From contig JAANSK020247941.1 in assembly GCA_011763485.2 (NCBI GenBank), positions 1-23,543 on the forward strand: a stretch of 23,543 bases of DNA. Reading direction: 5' to 3'. The stretch's first letter is position 1. Each line of letters begins with the position of its first letter. The position numbers were made by a program, and so were the translations under genes. Source of the DNA: Isoetes engelmannii. Lineage: Eukaryota; Streptophyta; Lycopodiopsida; Isoetales; Isoetaceae. The notes below the pieces were generated by a model. That model did not search any database. It was not told the origin of the DNA and saw only the letters and a list, made by a program, of their open reading frames with translations. Below are positions 1-9,639 of this stretch, piece after piece.

Positions 1-211
1 TGTATGTGATGTGTACATAGAGTGCTTGGAAGGTGGAAAAAGGAGATTTTGGAAAATGAGGAAATGATTCGTGTGCTATCTGTACATAAAATACATAGGA
101 TACGGATGATGTTTTGAATCATCTGTATGTGATGTGTACATAGAGTGCTTGGAAGGTGGAAAAAGGAGATTTTGGAAAATGAGGAAATGATTCGTGTGCT
201 GTCTGTACATA
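1..211. repeat. 123-bp-period tandem duplication
   Basis: The sequence starting tgtatgtgatgtgtacatag at base 1 recurs at base 124. About 87 bases match with one clear mismatch before the copies diverge near base 211. The first unit is cut by the window edge, so the array may continue upstream. The unit has no convincing coding content. Confidence 0.9.
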
Positions 212-303
212 GGAACTGCATAATTGAGAAAGGAGAAAAAGGACTTGCATACCGTCTTGTATATATGTCACTGTGGATACCATCTGCTTGTGTGCATTCT
301 TGC

Positions 304-387
304 ATGGGAATAGCCCCCCGGCTTTAGGCCATGGAGGAGTATATTTGGAATCCGCAAAGCGGAGGGTGTTCGAATCCCCCTGCTCAT
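304..387 (+). tRNA. Degenerate tRNA-like sequence, type II (Ser/Leu-like); tRNA pseudogene or SINE head
   Basis: An 84-base stretch folds partly as a type II tRNA. The acceptor arms 304-310 and 381-387 pair at about 5 of 7 positions. T8 and A9 equivalents follow. A 3-bp D-stem (313-315 with 327-329) has GG in its loop. A 5-bp variable-arm stem is perfect (351-355 with 359-363, loop AAA). The T-stem (364-368 with 376-380) has one mismatch and encloses TTCGAAT, and the region fits a Pol III B-box. The anticodon arm (331-347) does not pair and lacks T33, so a working tRNA is unlikely. The head of a tRNA-derived SINE or a tRNA pseudogene is the better reading. Confidence 0.4.
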
Positions 388-605
388 TTTCGTCTCCTTC
401 TGTGATGTTTTATAGGGTGGAGGGCGTGGCCAGGTGGCAGCTGCTCATTCAGTTTCGTGCATGTTCAGTTGACTTGGAGGTTGACTGAATGGTTGACTCC
501 ACAACCTTTAAGGACAATCATAGGCCTACGTGGAAATTGGGGTTTGACCCCATCTGAATCTGGGCAGACGGCCCAGGTTCCACCAGAAAGAATCTTTTTT
601 AGAAT

Positions 606-629
606 ATCCTGGCCATCAATGGCCAGGAT
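606..629. repeat. Perfect 10-bp inverted repeat with TCAA loop
   Basis: ATCCTGGCCA at 606-615 and TGGCCAGGAT at 620-629 are exact reverse complements separated by TCAA. It could form a hairpin in either strand. It overlaps the start of the 17-bp direct repeats that follow. No rho-type or Pol III context is visible. Confidence 0.85.
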
Positions 630-675
630 TGAGCGATAAGGAGGATTGAGCGGTAAGGAGGATTGAGCTTTAAGA
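625..675. repeat. Three tandem 17-bp repeats
   Basis: The unit aggattgagcgataagg occurs at 625-641, with one change at 642-658, and decayed at 659-675. The first copy begins inside the right arm of the 606-629 hairpin. Confidence 0.85.
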
Positions 676-689
676 TAAGCTACATGCCT

Positions 690-945
690 CGATATCATCA
701 AACTCATCAATCAATTTAAAAAGTTCAAAAGACTCTTTTCTATAGCTCAATAATCTTTAAAACAATCTCCAAGTAGTGGTGTGTCAGTTATAAGCAAATC
801 TTGCAAAGACATGTTAGAGATCCCATGTTGATCCCTTAAGTCATCGAAGATTGAGCATTCTAAAAGCGCATGTTTTTCATCCTCAAGCTTAGCATTCCTA
901 CAACATGGGCAAAACCACAGTTCCCTTGTCTCTTGTCTCTGCCAA
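690..945 (-). pseudogene. LINE ORF2 C-terminal remnant (zinc-knuckle region)
   Basis: Read on the minus strand, 945 to about 765 translates to a stretch containing ELWFCPCC, then EDEKHALLEC, then FDDLRDQHG. The spacing C-x2-C ... H-x4-C is that of the zinc knuckle near the C-terminus of plant LINE reverse transcriptases. It is the same arrangement as CPCC...HCLVLC in the larger LINE of this window (19264-19317). A stop or frameshift follows near 765, after which another frame continues to about 690. No RT domain lies upstream, so this is a 5'-truncated remnant. I am fairly sure of the translation and less sure of the family. Confidence 0.45.
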
Positions 946-980
946 CTTCCACTTCAAGTCTGGTGTGAGCCTAGGCGAAG

Positions 981-1062
981 CTGCGAGATTAGCTTTTGTT
1001 TCTTTCTACCTATTCCAGCAACTGCGAGATTAGCTTTTGTTTCTTTCTACCTATTCCAGCAA
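981..1062. repeat. Perfect 41-bp tandem duplication
   Basis: The 41-base unit beginning ctgcgagattagcttttgtt at 981 is repeated without a mismatch at 1022-1062. Perfect identity suggests a recent event, or an assembly artefact. Confidence 0.95.
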
Positions 1063-1690
1063 TAAGATAGTTTTGCTCGGAATATATACTACCATAGGAT
1101 TTATTTCTGGTCTATAAAATTCTCGCTTTGTTCCAAGATCTGAATTTGGCCACATTTGTATTTGTTGGACTGATTTCGTAATAACTAAATCTCGAATTCC
1201 TACGTCAGATCTTGGCAAATCATCTATATCAATGCCCCATCAAGTACTGTCAAGTTCTGCAATCAAGTACTGAGGTAAATACAATCACCTGTGCAATTCT
1301 TCACTTGCAAAAATCTTCACAGATCTAACTGGCTATGAGATCACCTGCAAAAAATCAGCCGGAAACCTTCAACGGCAGAAGCTCCTTGCTCCTTAAATGA
1401 TGATTTGTCCAAGAAAATCATTTTCTGTTTGCTGTGTCTTCTTATCTGAACGGATCCCTTCAATCAAGCCTCCACCGCCACAACACAAACGTATCTATGG
1501 CTTCAGAACCCTGAAAAAAATTCTATGCCATAGTTACGGCTTTAGATACCTGCTATGGCTTCAGAACCCTAAAAAGAAGCTGAAAAAATAATCGACGCCC
1601 AAGAACCCTGCAAAAAGGCAGCCGCTTTATCTCTTCAAGACTATGCCTTCAATGCGGATGCTCTGCGCCAAACAAAAAATCGCCAAAAAC
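1063..1690. other. Non-coding stretch with short dispersed repeats
   Basis: No credible gene is visible. The 18-base string ctatggcttcagaaccct occurs at 1495-1512 and 1553-1570, with decayed relatives near 1535 and 1595, so this is a small degenerate repeat cluster. The open frame at 1397-1591 spans these repeats and has no recognisable motif. Confidence 0.6.
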
Positions 1691-1786
1691 GGCATCTGCT
1701 CTGCCCTTGAAGAACCGGCCAGAGAATAAGGCATATCCGGCATCTGCTCTGCCCTTGAAGAACCGGCCAGAGAATAAGGTATATTT
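1691..1786. repeat. 48-bp tandem duplication
   Basis: A 48-base unit beginning ggcatctgctctgcccttga at 1691 repeats at 1739, with differences only in the last few bases. Open frames on both strands here are by-products of the repeat length being divisible by 3. Confidence 0.93.
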
Positions 1787-4060
1787 TCTACATTTTTTAC
1801 ACAATATCAGATTGCAGCTGTTATGCATGCCACTATTTACTGCGCCACATTTTGCAGCTTGGAAACAAGATCGCTGCAAAGCTAAGCATTAGAACGGATT
1901 TGCCGAGTTTGAGTCAATCATCTTTCTTCTGGGTACTCTTTAGGTAATCGTATAGGCGGTTGATTTTTTCTGTTTCAAGGAGACACTAGGGTTAGGTGCA
2001 AGCTGCAGAGAAGCTGCTATGACGTCCTACAGATTCATGCATTTAAGCGACCATGTCCTTGCAAATTTCTCTTCATCATCTTCGGTTTAAAATAGAATGA
2101 ACTATCCTACTCAGACGAAATAAAGATTGTCGCAGTCCAGAATTGCATCTTATGTGATGGAAGGTAGTTACTTCTATGTGAACTCCTGTTGGATATTTGC
2201 AAGAACTATTGGATCTGATTTTGACATTAGAGCAATTGCAGGTCCCAACTCCTCTTTTGGCATCTTCCGGATAAAGACCATAGGTATTCGTGCCTTTCTT
2301 CTCTGCATGATTCTCCATTTTCTTCTCTATTTCTATTAAATTGTTCTTGCATAAAATCTGTGTTTTACTGTGCAGAGCGTGTTTTCTACGATTTCATCTG
2401 CTGTATGTTCTTTTGCAGCCCTTGGCCAGTTTGGGCGTAGTTAGTTTGCTATGTATCAAGATTGTTAGGTTGGTAATTTTCTGGTGTTCTGTTTTTGTAG
2501 TCATGGATTGTTTGAATGCCTGGACCTGTGAATCCCAGCTTTATGTTCTTTCCTTTTTAGCTTCTGATTAATATATAATAAAAAATAGGAATATGGTTGT
2601 ATGTCATGCTAAACTCTCAAGCTTTGCAGAAGGAACGGAATGGAGTGATATGTAGCAAGACAAGTAAAAGAAATGTAGTTGCAATCAGGTAGAGTCTAGA
2701 TCTCTGCAATTTATTGTGAATGTGTAGATGGAGATGCTCTATTATTGAGTCCCATTTTCCAGCTTTACTGTTATAATCATCTCTGTCTAGAATTTAAATT
2801 TAAGCAAGAATCAATGCTTTTGAAGCAATATGTTTCAGTTGCTAGGCTCACTTTTATTTCGTTTACTAGAAATACTTCTATTTTATATCTTGAATGTAAT
2901 AAGATCTTGATTGGTTTAAGTTAATGAGGCAAGCTGCAAGGTTGAACTTCTCTTCATTGCATCTGTGCAGCAAAGAGTATCCAAACAAATCCAGGACCTA
3001 TCATTTTGTACTGATAGGTTCTCCAAGAGCCCATCATATAACTTGCATTGTGTTGTTCTTCAGGACGTGTGATGGAGCCTAATGGGATGAAGGAATAATT
3101 ATGAAACCTCTACCATGTTACATCATACCTTTTTCAAGGCTGTACATGAACATGAAGGCAAGACAAAACTTTTTGGGTAGCAGCAGCACGCTGTTTTGTG
3201 TAACTGCACTATTTTGTCTCTTTTTTCTTTTGCTTCTGTCTAGTCTTTTTTTTTAGCTTAAAAAAGCACATGATCTGGCTGATAACTCTATCTAGAACTT
3301 TGATATCACGTTTTTGTTGGCCATCTTTTTAAGTAACCAATCAAGAACTTAAGTTGCTTATGTGAAGAAACTCAATATGCTTTTTGTCCACTGCTCCTTA
3401 AGAGGGAGAACTTAATTTCAATATTAAATGTCTCAGCCCATATAAATGATTTTAAATGCATCATGTTTAGCAGAATGTGATTCTTGAGGTTATAGCTCTT
3501 GACATTGTTGTACTGATTGTTTCTTTAGATTTTGTATTGATTATCCTCTTTATCAGTTATTATCTAACCATTTGGAACTTGCTACGCCTTCAGGATTGGG
3601 ATGCTAATACAAGTATGCACAACTAAGACATTAAATGGTTAAGATTGAATGAGGAGGATTGTGGATCAAAAATTACATGGTCAAGATTGTGTCAATGGTC
3701 AAGATTGTGTCAGTGTCAATTTACGAGGGTCTTCAATATGGAGGGGCACCTAAACTTAGAGCCCATCCCCATTAGCTCATAAAGGCAGCTTTGCCACATG
3801 GCAAACCCAGTTCCCATTCCGTCATAATTTTCCCATTTCGTCTTACATGGCGGTGGCGCCTCTCCTTTCTTCAGAAGTCCTCAACCACTTATGAATTCCA
3901 AATTTTGTAATTGGGTTTGTCTTTTTTGCTTAAATAATTTTGTCTTGTAGTGATGACGAATCTTCTTGGTTTATCTTCTTATGAGTTTTGAGGTCAAGAA
4001 ATCAACAGATCAATGGGAATGGCTGCAGTTTTATGCCTAGGGATGGGCCCTTACCCCGGT
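1787..4060. other. AT-rich intergenic region, no gene seen
   Basis: Stops are frequent in all frames and no domain motif is recognisable. Pyrimidine-rich tracts followed by CAG near 2375 and 2410 resemble splice acceptors, so leader or intron remnants of a lost gene are possible but unsupported. The only structured element I see is the 18-bp repeat at 3678-3713. Confidence 0.5.
3678..3713. repeat. 18-bp tandem duplication
   Basis: tggtcaagattgtgtcaa at 3678-3695 is followed directly by the same 18-mer with a final g at 3696-3713. Confidence 0.9.
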
Positions 4061-4070
4061 TTCTTTTATC

Positions 4071-4079
4071 ACACGTGGC
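4071..4079 (+). promoter_or_regulatory. G-box / ABRE-type element (ACACGTGGC)
   Basis: CACGTG at 4072-4077 sits inside ACACGTGGC, the core recognised by plant bZIP and bHLH factors, about 70 bases upstream of the TATA box of the lectin gene. A TGGGCCC motif, resembling TCP-factor sites, lies at 4044-4050. Control by abscisic acid, light or stress is an inference from motif and position only. Confidence 0.5.
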
Positions 4080-4147
4080 GAACACTACGTTCAACATGTA
4101 AAACCTCCATGAAAAGAAAAGGACGGCCTAGATCTGCAATCCACCAA

Positions 4148-4154
4148 TATATAA
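4148..4154 (+). promoter_or_regulatory. TATA box of the lectin gene
   Basis: TATATAA lies 41 bases before the ATG at 4195. A start site about 30 bases downstream would leave a very short 5' leader of roughly 10-20 bases, which is unusual but possible. Confidence 0.5.
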
Positions 4155-4194
4155 TTAGAGGAAGATGAACTAGAGATTTATCATTTGTAAGGCA

Positions 4195-4611
4195 ATGGAG
4201 GGGCGCCTTGTGTTGGTGTTCACAGTTGCAGCATTGGCGATTGGGTCATGCAGAGCAGATTGGGTGCTGGGGACTGGAAAGAGCATGACAAATAATCAGA
4301 ATCTTAATTCCCCAAACGGGTTTTACAGTTTTCGGATGCAGGATGACTGCAACCTAGTGTTGTATCGAGTTTCAGACTGGCACGCTCTCTGGACTTCGGG
4401 TACCAACAACAAAGGAAGTGGTTGCTTCGTCATCATGCAGGGCGATGGGAACCTAGTCATCTATGATAACCGAAACCTTGTCAAGTGGTCTTCCAAAACC
4501 AGCCGCAGGTCTGATTCTTACAATCTCGAAATGCAGGGTGATGGTAATGTGGTTATCTATACTGCCGCTCATGTTGCCATTTGGGCAACCAACACCGTTC
4601 AGAGGGGGTAG
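4195..4611 (+). CDS. GNA-like (B-lectin) mannose-binding lectin, secreted, 138 aa
   Basis: The predicted protein starts with a hydrophobic signal peptide (about residues 1-21, cleavage near CRA/DW) and then has one complete bulb-type lectin domain. All three mannose-site motifs of the form QxDxNxVxY are intact: Q49-Y57, Q82-Y90 and Q114-Y122. Cys52 and Cys77 are spaced as in the conserved GNA disulfide. The family binds terminal mannose and typically serves in defence or storage, in the apoplast or vacuole. There is no C-terminal propeptide of the length found in classical monocot lectins, and no kinase or transmembrane segment. The ATG at 4195 fits both signal peptide and TATA spacing. The frame is uninterrupted and intronless, in contrast to the decayed sequences around it. 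Near-consensus polyadenylation motifs (AATAAC, AATAAG) follow at about 4691 and 4786. Confidence 0.9.
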   Translation: MEGRLVLVFTVAALAIGSCRADWVLGTGKSMTNNQNLNSPNGFYSFRMQDDCNLVLYRVSDWHALWTSGTNNKGSGCFVIMQGDGNLVIYDNRNLVKWSSKTSRRSDSYNLEMQGDGNVVIYTAAHVAIWATNTVQRG

Positions 4612-5049
4612 CCTTCGTTTTCCAGCATGCATTTTCAGAGGTAATCTTCTAAATTACCTTCCTTCCAATGTGATGTCACCTATAAATATAAATAACATAG
4701 ATCTATATCTATCTGTCACTCATATGGCTTTGAGACCATTATGTAATGTATAACCTTCAGTGGGTTGCCCGTTGGAGGACATATAATAAGAATGTGATGC
4801 CTTGGGAGGCCTTAAGTTTTTGAATTGTACATAAGTAGAATGTGTTTTCTGCGTACAGGCTTCATGCAACGCTGTAGTTATTTTCTTGACAGAGCATGCT
4901 GGAGACATTTCACATTTCATTCAAAAAGAAAAAACTAGTGACTGTTTCTCCAAGATGTTGGCCTAGTAAAACCTTCGAGGTACACATTTCTTTTTGCTAA
5001 CTTTCTCAAACAACCACACCTTGCCATATATCTGGTATGTTTGCTGCAG
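4612..5049. other. 3' flank of the lectin gene, no gene seen
   Basis: AT-rich sequence holding the likely 3' UTR of the lectin gene. Its right end (4990-5049) is pyrimidine-rich, has a ctaac branch-like motif near 4996 and ends in ctgcag, resembling a splice acceptor for the ORF that follows. Confidence 0.4.
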
Positions 5050-5280
5050 GGTGACTTCGCTTTTGGGGCCTCCCATTTCTGGAAAGACCATCTTGCTCTG
5101 AAAGCACTCCAAGGATCTGAAGGTAAAGAAGCTCATCATCACTTCAAAGTGGTTCCTGGTTCAGAAACTATGCTTGTCCATGTATCTGGCCAAGTTGTCT
5201 ATAATGGCCATGAACTCACTGAGTTCGTTCTGAAACGTCTGCATATATTAGCTAACATGACCTGCACATTGGAGAACTAA
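5050..5280 (+). CDS. Orphan exon-like ORF, function unknown
   Basis: From the acceptor-like AG at 5048-5049 a frame stays open for 76 codons to TAA at 5278-5280. It begins GDFAFGASHFWKDHLALKAL and later has KVVPGSETMLVHVSGQVVYN. The composition looks like a real globular protein, but there is no in-frame ATG near the start, so it would be a terminal exon or a captured exon. The alternation around MLVHVSGQVVY vaguely recalls NTF2-like folds, but not enough to name it. No upstream exon was found. Confidence 0.4.
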   Translation, partial: GDFAFGASHFWKDHLALKALQGSEGKEAHHHFKVVPGSETMLVHVSGQVVYNGHELTEFVLKRLHILANMTCTLEN

Positions 5281-5486
5281 CCGTACTAGAAACATTAGAC
5301 TTTTTGGCACACTGTTAATGTTAAGGTCTAGGGCACAGATTTGGCTTTCAAGATGGAAAATGAGCTCAAAAAACTCAATGCTAAGATCATGATCCACAAC
5401 AATGTCTGAATACGCTACTTAGCCCTTAAAATTTACATTGTTCTGCAATCAAAAGCAGTGGCAGTGGATGAATGAAATAGCATATT

Positions 5487-5526
5487 GTCAGAAATAATGT
5501 CTAGATGTCAGAAATAATGTCTAGAG
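5487..5526. repeat. 20-bp tandem duplication
   Basis: gtcagaaataatgtctagat at 5487-5506 is followed by the same sequence with one terminal change at 5507-5526. Confidence 0.93.
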
Positions 5527-6463
5527 GGCAACTTGGAGAGGAATCGAACCTTATAGATCCAGCCGTTTAGTGTCAGAAACATGCATACGATATTGATTTT
5601 TTCCTCTAAAAGCATTCATCTATTTTTTTTTAAAGGCGCATAAAGAAGCCTATAGACACCATAAACTAACTTTTCCAAAAACGATTTTTCGACCTAGATA
5701 AAACCTGCAAGACCATGCACTTGAAACAAAGAAGAATTCGTGGTTATAGCATCGACTTTTAGACTTTCTGCTCAACTGACAACTAGAAAGAGAATTGAAA
5801 CGAAGTAAAATATCAAACAAGCTGAAACATTCCAATTATTTTGTGAAATTCCCAAACCTCAAATCTCTTTCCATGAAGAAGTATTTAAAAAATGAAAAGC
5901 GAAACCATTTTGACAAATTTTCTATGGAGCTAGACAATCAAATCCTCATTGCACAACATAGCCAAAATCATGGCGGCAAACATAATGCGGAATGCATAGT
6001 TTGAAGCTTCTCCAACAACAATGCAACCCTTGTTCATTCACATGGCTAAAGATCACAATAAATCTCAAGAAAATGTCGGACTTGGACTTATCTGTTGGAC
6101 TGCCATATCCAGTGCTTGGATTGTCAGAGATAGAGCTGTATGAAATGTTGGAGCTGGAGATTAGGTTTCATCTCTTCCGCTATCACTTTTCGCGAGAAAG
6201 CCGCTGCTTTCTGAAGGTGGAGCCGAGAGTCCGCTTCTCCTACTTCCTCCACTTCCGCAGCCACCGCCCGCTGCCCGTGCGCTAAAAAATGAAGCAGGCA
6301 TATCCACCTTCAAATGCCTGCCAACGAAATCTATGCCGTTTAAGTGTTGATTCGCCCCTAAAAAATCCCAAATAATCTCAGCCGTACAGTCATTGTAGTT
6401 TAGAAATATTCCATAGAATAGCATTGGATCGAATGTTTCAGATTGAAACTAATTGAACTTTAC
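5527..6463. other. Intergenic, no gene seen
   Basis: Open frames of 60-97 codons on both strands here (for example 5992-6285) are low-complexity or lack any motif, and none has promoter or splice support. A local GC-rich patch at about 6180-6290 is the only compositional feature. Confidence 0.5.
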
Positions 6464-6676
6464 GTAAGGTCATTCTTTAAGTGCGTGGTTTTCTATGAGA
6501 AATTTTTCCATTTTAACTATTGTATTTGGTTCCATCTCAAGTTGTCCCCTCTATATAATTTTTATTTGAGTTTTAAGTTGTAAGTTTTGTAAGTGATAAA
6601 AATCTTGTAACTTGCAAGTCATAAAGTTTTTGTAAGTTGTAAGTCGTTCATTAAATGCGTGGTTGTCCATGAGATT
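6464..6676. repeat. Imperfect direct repeat, about 176-bp period
   Basis: A segment at about 6464-6500 containing ttaagtgcgtggttttctatgag recurs, diverged, at about 6639-6676. The spacer is rich in variations on taagttgtaagt. Probably an old tandem duplication. Confidence 0.55.
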
Positions 6677-6946
6677 TATGGAAAATGATCCATGAAGACG
6701 AAGAGGTTTACGAGACTCGAAACAAATAGACCCTGCTAAGCCCATGTAACATTAAAAATACCTCACCCCTAAGGACTTTTGAGGGAAAAACATATATATT
6801 AATAATATAATAGGCCTATAGCTGAATATGTATATGTCAATATGTTTTTAGTGGACATATATGGCATTGTTAAAAATATCTGTGATAGAAGATGCTAAAC
6901 CACGGTAAGCATTATGTGTTCCAATGTTAGTGGGACCTAGTTTTTG

Positions 6947-7146
6947 CAATGGTTTGGACGGCATAGCACCTTTGAGGTTACAGTATTTGTTTTTCCTAAG
7001 AAAATATCATACGGTTTGTCGCATCAAGATTCTCGATATGTCATTACAATGGTTTGGACAATATAGTTTCTTTGGGGTTACAAGATTTGTTTTTCCTAAA
7101 AAATATCATTAGGTATGTCGCATCCAAATTTTTAATGTGACATAGG
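6947..7146. repeat. Diverged 100-bp tandem duplication
   Basis: caatggtttggac begins at 6947 and again at 7047. Both copies contain tttgtttttcctaa and, further on, atgtcgcat or ttgtcgcat. The two 100-base units match over most of their length with scattered substitutions, so the duplication is older than the perfect ones at 981 and 1691. Confidence 0.8.
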
Positions 7147-7399
7147 GCTCAGAGGAATGGTTCACGGTGAAAAGATAGAGAATATAAGGGCTAAGGGGGT
7201 CTACGCATGTTATTGGGGGATACATTTTTTGTCCGCGTCACTGGGTGCGTGTGAGGTGCTTTGTGATTTTATATACGCATTTTCTGCTCTCTTTATCTTC
7301 GTCAAGATTAAGGTATTGAGGGGATCTTCCACAGCCCCCACAAATTTGAGTTTTCCACCTCTTTCAATTTTGGAGTTTGTTAGCCATGTCGTCAATCTG

Positions 7400-8466
7400 C
7401 CGACCTGTAGGAGCAGATCTCTTGCTTCTCAGTGCCGCTATGCTGATGGAATTCAATTTTGAAAAAATGAGACAGAGTTCTTGTTTGCTTAGCAATTAGG
7501 AATTGTTGGTTTGCATGCAACGGACCTCGTTCAGAAATATGCAGCAAAATTTGAAGCAAAATTTGGTGGACAGAATTGACAAGCCTTAGCTGTTGCAGTT
7601 GGTTACAATGTGGAAATGCACATGTCAAATTTGCATGTGGAAGCAGGAACTTCAAATCCATCACGGGTCCAGAAGGATGTGGATCCCTACTCATATGAAG
7701 CAGTATCATCTCCAATTGAGGTTGAACTACAACCTGATTCTACACCTTGTAAGGATTCTTGCACCAAAAAATGTTCTTTTGCATCCCCTAATACAACTTG
7801 TAGGAGAATCATGACATAAAGAGAAGACAACAGAGGCTAAGGAAGAGCTCTGAGAGGGAAAAATGGCCTTGGCAAAAGACAGACAAACCAAGAAGTTGAG
7901 CACTAGACATAAACAAAAAATAGTCAACAAATAGAGGACTGCATCAACATGGCGTGCATGAATATTAATTCTCAAGATAGGCTAGACATTATTTCTAGGA
8001 CATCAGAACATCTTCTTGAATTTAAGATGATTGGAAATAAAGCTTTCAATGACAGTCTACAAACATGTTGTAGATAATGTCAAATAGACACATGCCATCA
8101 ACAAACGTGTTAAGGGTAAAGAAATGAGTCAGGCAAGATCATCGACCATGATGATGGCTGTAAGTTCTTCTAGTAATCGTTCTGATGTGGCAAAAGTTCT
8201 GAATTTGAAAAGGAAGGCTATATATGCTGCTCTTGACAAGAGAAAGATTATTGACTTTGGAGGCTTGTGGCCAACGTTCAAGAGGAAAGTTAGATCTGAT
8301 AGAATTTTTGATAAAGATCGCGAGAAGATCCATAATTTTTGGATATTTGAGACAATGATGTCTCCTAATAAACGACAAGTCCTCAAATTAAGAAGATAAC
8401 TTGATGGTAAGAAGATTGCAAGATCACAGAATTTGCATGCAATCCACTTCGTCGAAGAATCACAGG
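7400..8466 (+). pseudogene. Decayed uncharacterised coding sequence, possibly transposon-derived
   Basis: Coding-like sequence runs through switching frames. One frame covers about 7400-7819 and includes HATDLVQKYAAKFEAKFG and AVGYNVEMHMSNLHVEAGTS. Another covers 7815-7934. The next, 7931-8080, includes RLDIISRTSEHLLEF. The last, 8067-8466, includes NRSDVAKVLNLKRKAIYAAL and ETMMSPNKRQVLKL. The NRSDVAKVL...IYAAL part looks like a helix-turn-helix. Stops at 7460, 7490, 7577, 7851, 8085 and 8397 are mostly one C-to-T change from Gln or Arg. It ends in CAG/GTATGT, a consensus splice donor, at 8466/8467. The layout reminds me of proteins that are abundant in repeat-rich bryophyte and fern assemblies, but I cannot verify that and give no function. 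Confidence 0.5.
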
Positions 8467-8676
8467 TATGTTATGAGTTGTATGTTATAGTTTTGAATAT
8501 GCACATACTTAGTTACATTTGTCCAATCATAGAGTGACACGTGTGCAACATTCTTTCCTAGAATTGTTCAGTTAGTTGCATTCTAAGTTTCTGGTTGCAT
8601 TCCAAGATATCTACTTGCATTACTTGCGGTTACTTGCATTCTGACTTGCATTCTAGTTTCTTGATTAATTTACAGG
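8467..8676 (+). other. Probable intron (210 bp) with TTGCATT repeats
   Basis: Starts GTATGT after CAG and ends TTTACAG before GAGAGTC, with a TGATTAAT branch-like motif just upstream of the acceptor. The frame before the donor can continue for five codons after the acceptor before sequence homologous to retrotransposon pol begins. The right half contains about five copies of TTGCATT between 8576 and 8656. Confidence 0.4.
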
Positions 8677-9460
8677 AGAGTCAGCAACACATATTCGAAA
8701 GGCATGAGTGCCTCTTCGCCATAAACAAGTCGAAAAGGAGTATGTCCAGTGGAAATAAGTGGTTTTGTAAGCCCATAGAACACTAGGCAATTTTTCATGC
8801 CAATCTTTCCGAGATGCATCACAGATCTTTTTCAAGATAGTCATGAGTGTCTTGTTGGTGCTTTCAGCAAGACCATTTCCATGTGGATAATAGGGTGTGC
8901 TTTTCCTGCGATGAATTTGGAGATAGTCTGTAAGCTCCTTTATAGTGTTGTTGACAAAGTGAATGCCACGGTCACTGACCAATTTAGTAGGCAGCCAAAA
9001 CGTGTAATAATCTGGGTATACAGGACACAGGCCGTGCTGGTTGCCGTGTTATCGGACAAGGCAGAAGCTTCCGCCCACTAGGTGGCATAATCAGTAAGCA
9101 CCAAGATATACAGTACATGTGAACCTTGAGCGGGAGGATCAATAGGACCAATGGAATCCATCCCCCATTTACTGAAGGGGAGTGGCGTGACAACAGACGT
9201 CAAAGGGAGAGAGTCCCGTGTCGTGGGTCTTCACAAGTGCGGGCGTGGGCGTGAGCATCCTTGAACAACGTGGGCCAATAATAACCAGCAAGTAAAATTT
9301 TCTAAGTCGTGGCGTCTCCAGCAAAGTGGCCACTGCCCAAGCCTTCATGGGCATGCCGCACAAAATTGTGAATCTCATGAGGAAGAATACAATGTCGCAA
9401 AATCATGTCCTTACCTCTTTTATAGAGATGTCCAGAGACCATCGTAAAATCGAGTACCTC
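8677..9460 (-). pseudogene. Integrase of Athila/Tat-like element 1, broken and truncated
   Basis: The HHCC region is recognisable in YKRGKDMILRHCILPHE and VRHAHEGLGSGHFAGDAT. Core sequence with MVSDRGIHFVNNTIKEL (second catalytic Asp) and TPYYPHGNGLAESTNKTL (catalytic Glu region) follows at 8780-8982. At least two frame changes separate the zinc finger from the core (near 9302 and 9190), with a stop at 8984. The C-terminal domain is absent. Confidence 0.8.
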
Positions 9461-9639
9461 CTGAAGAAACTGTTGGCGTCGAGCTTTGAGCTTCTCTTGT
9501 GAGAGAGTGGGATCCTCCGGAGGGAGCATGCCCGTCAACAAATATTGTTGATAGTCATGAAACCAGTGTGGCGTGGTCGTGACCAAAAAGAGTTGGGCAT
9601 CCGAAAAAGCATCAGAAACACTAGAAGAAGAATCATCAG

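Noticed and set aside
1397-2571. Several 60-80 codon ORFs on both strands
   Set aside because: Most overlap tandem duplications or AT-rich sequence, many lack ATG, and none has a motif or splice support.
5992-6424. Overlapping ORFs on opposite strands near the GC-rich patch
   Set aside because: Low-complexity translations on both strands and no start context.
8576-8656. CRISPR-like or satellite array from repeated TTGCATT
   Set aside because: Units are 7-9 bases with irregular spacing in an AT-rich probable intron.
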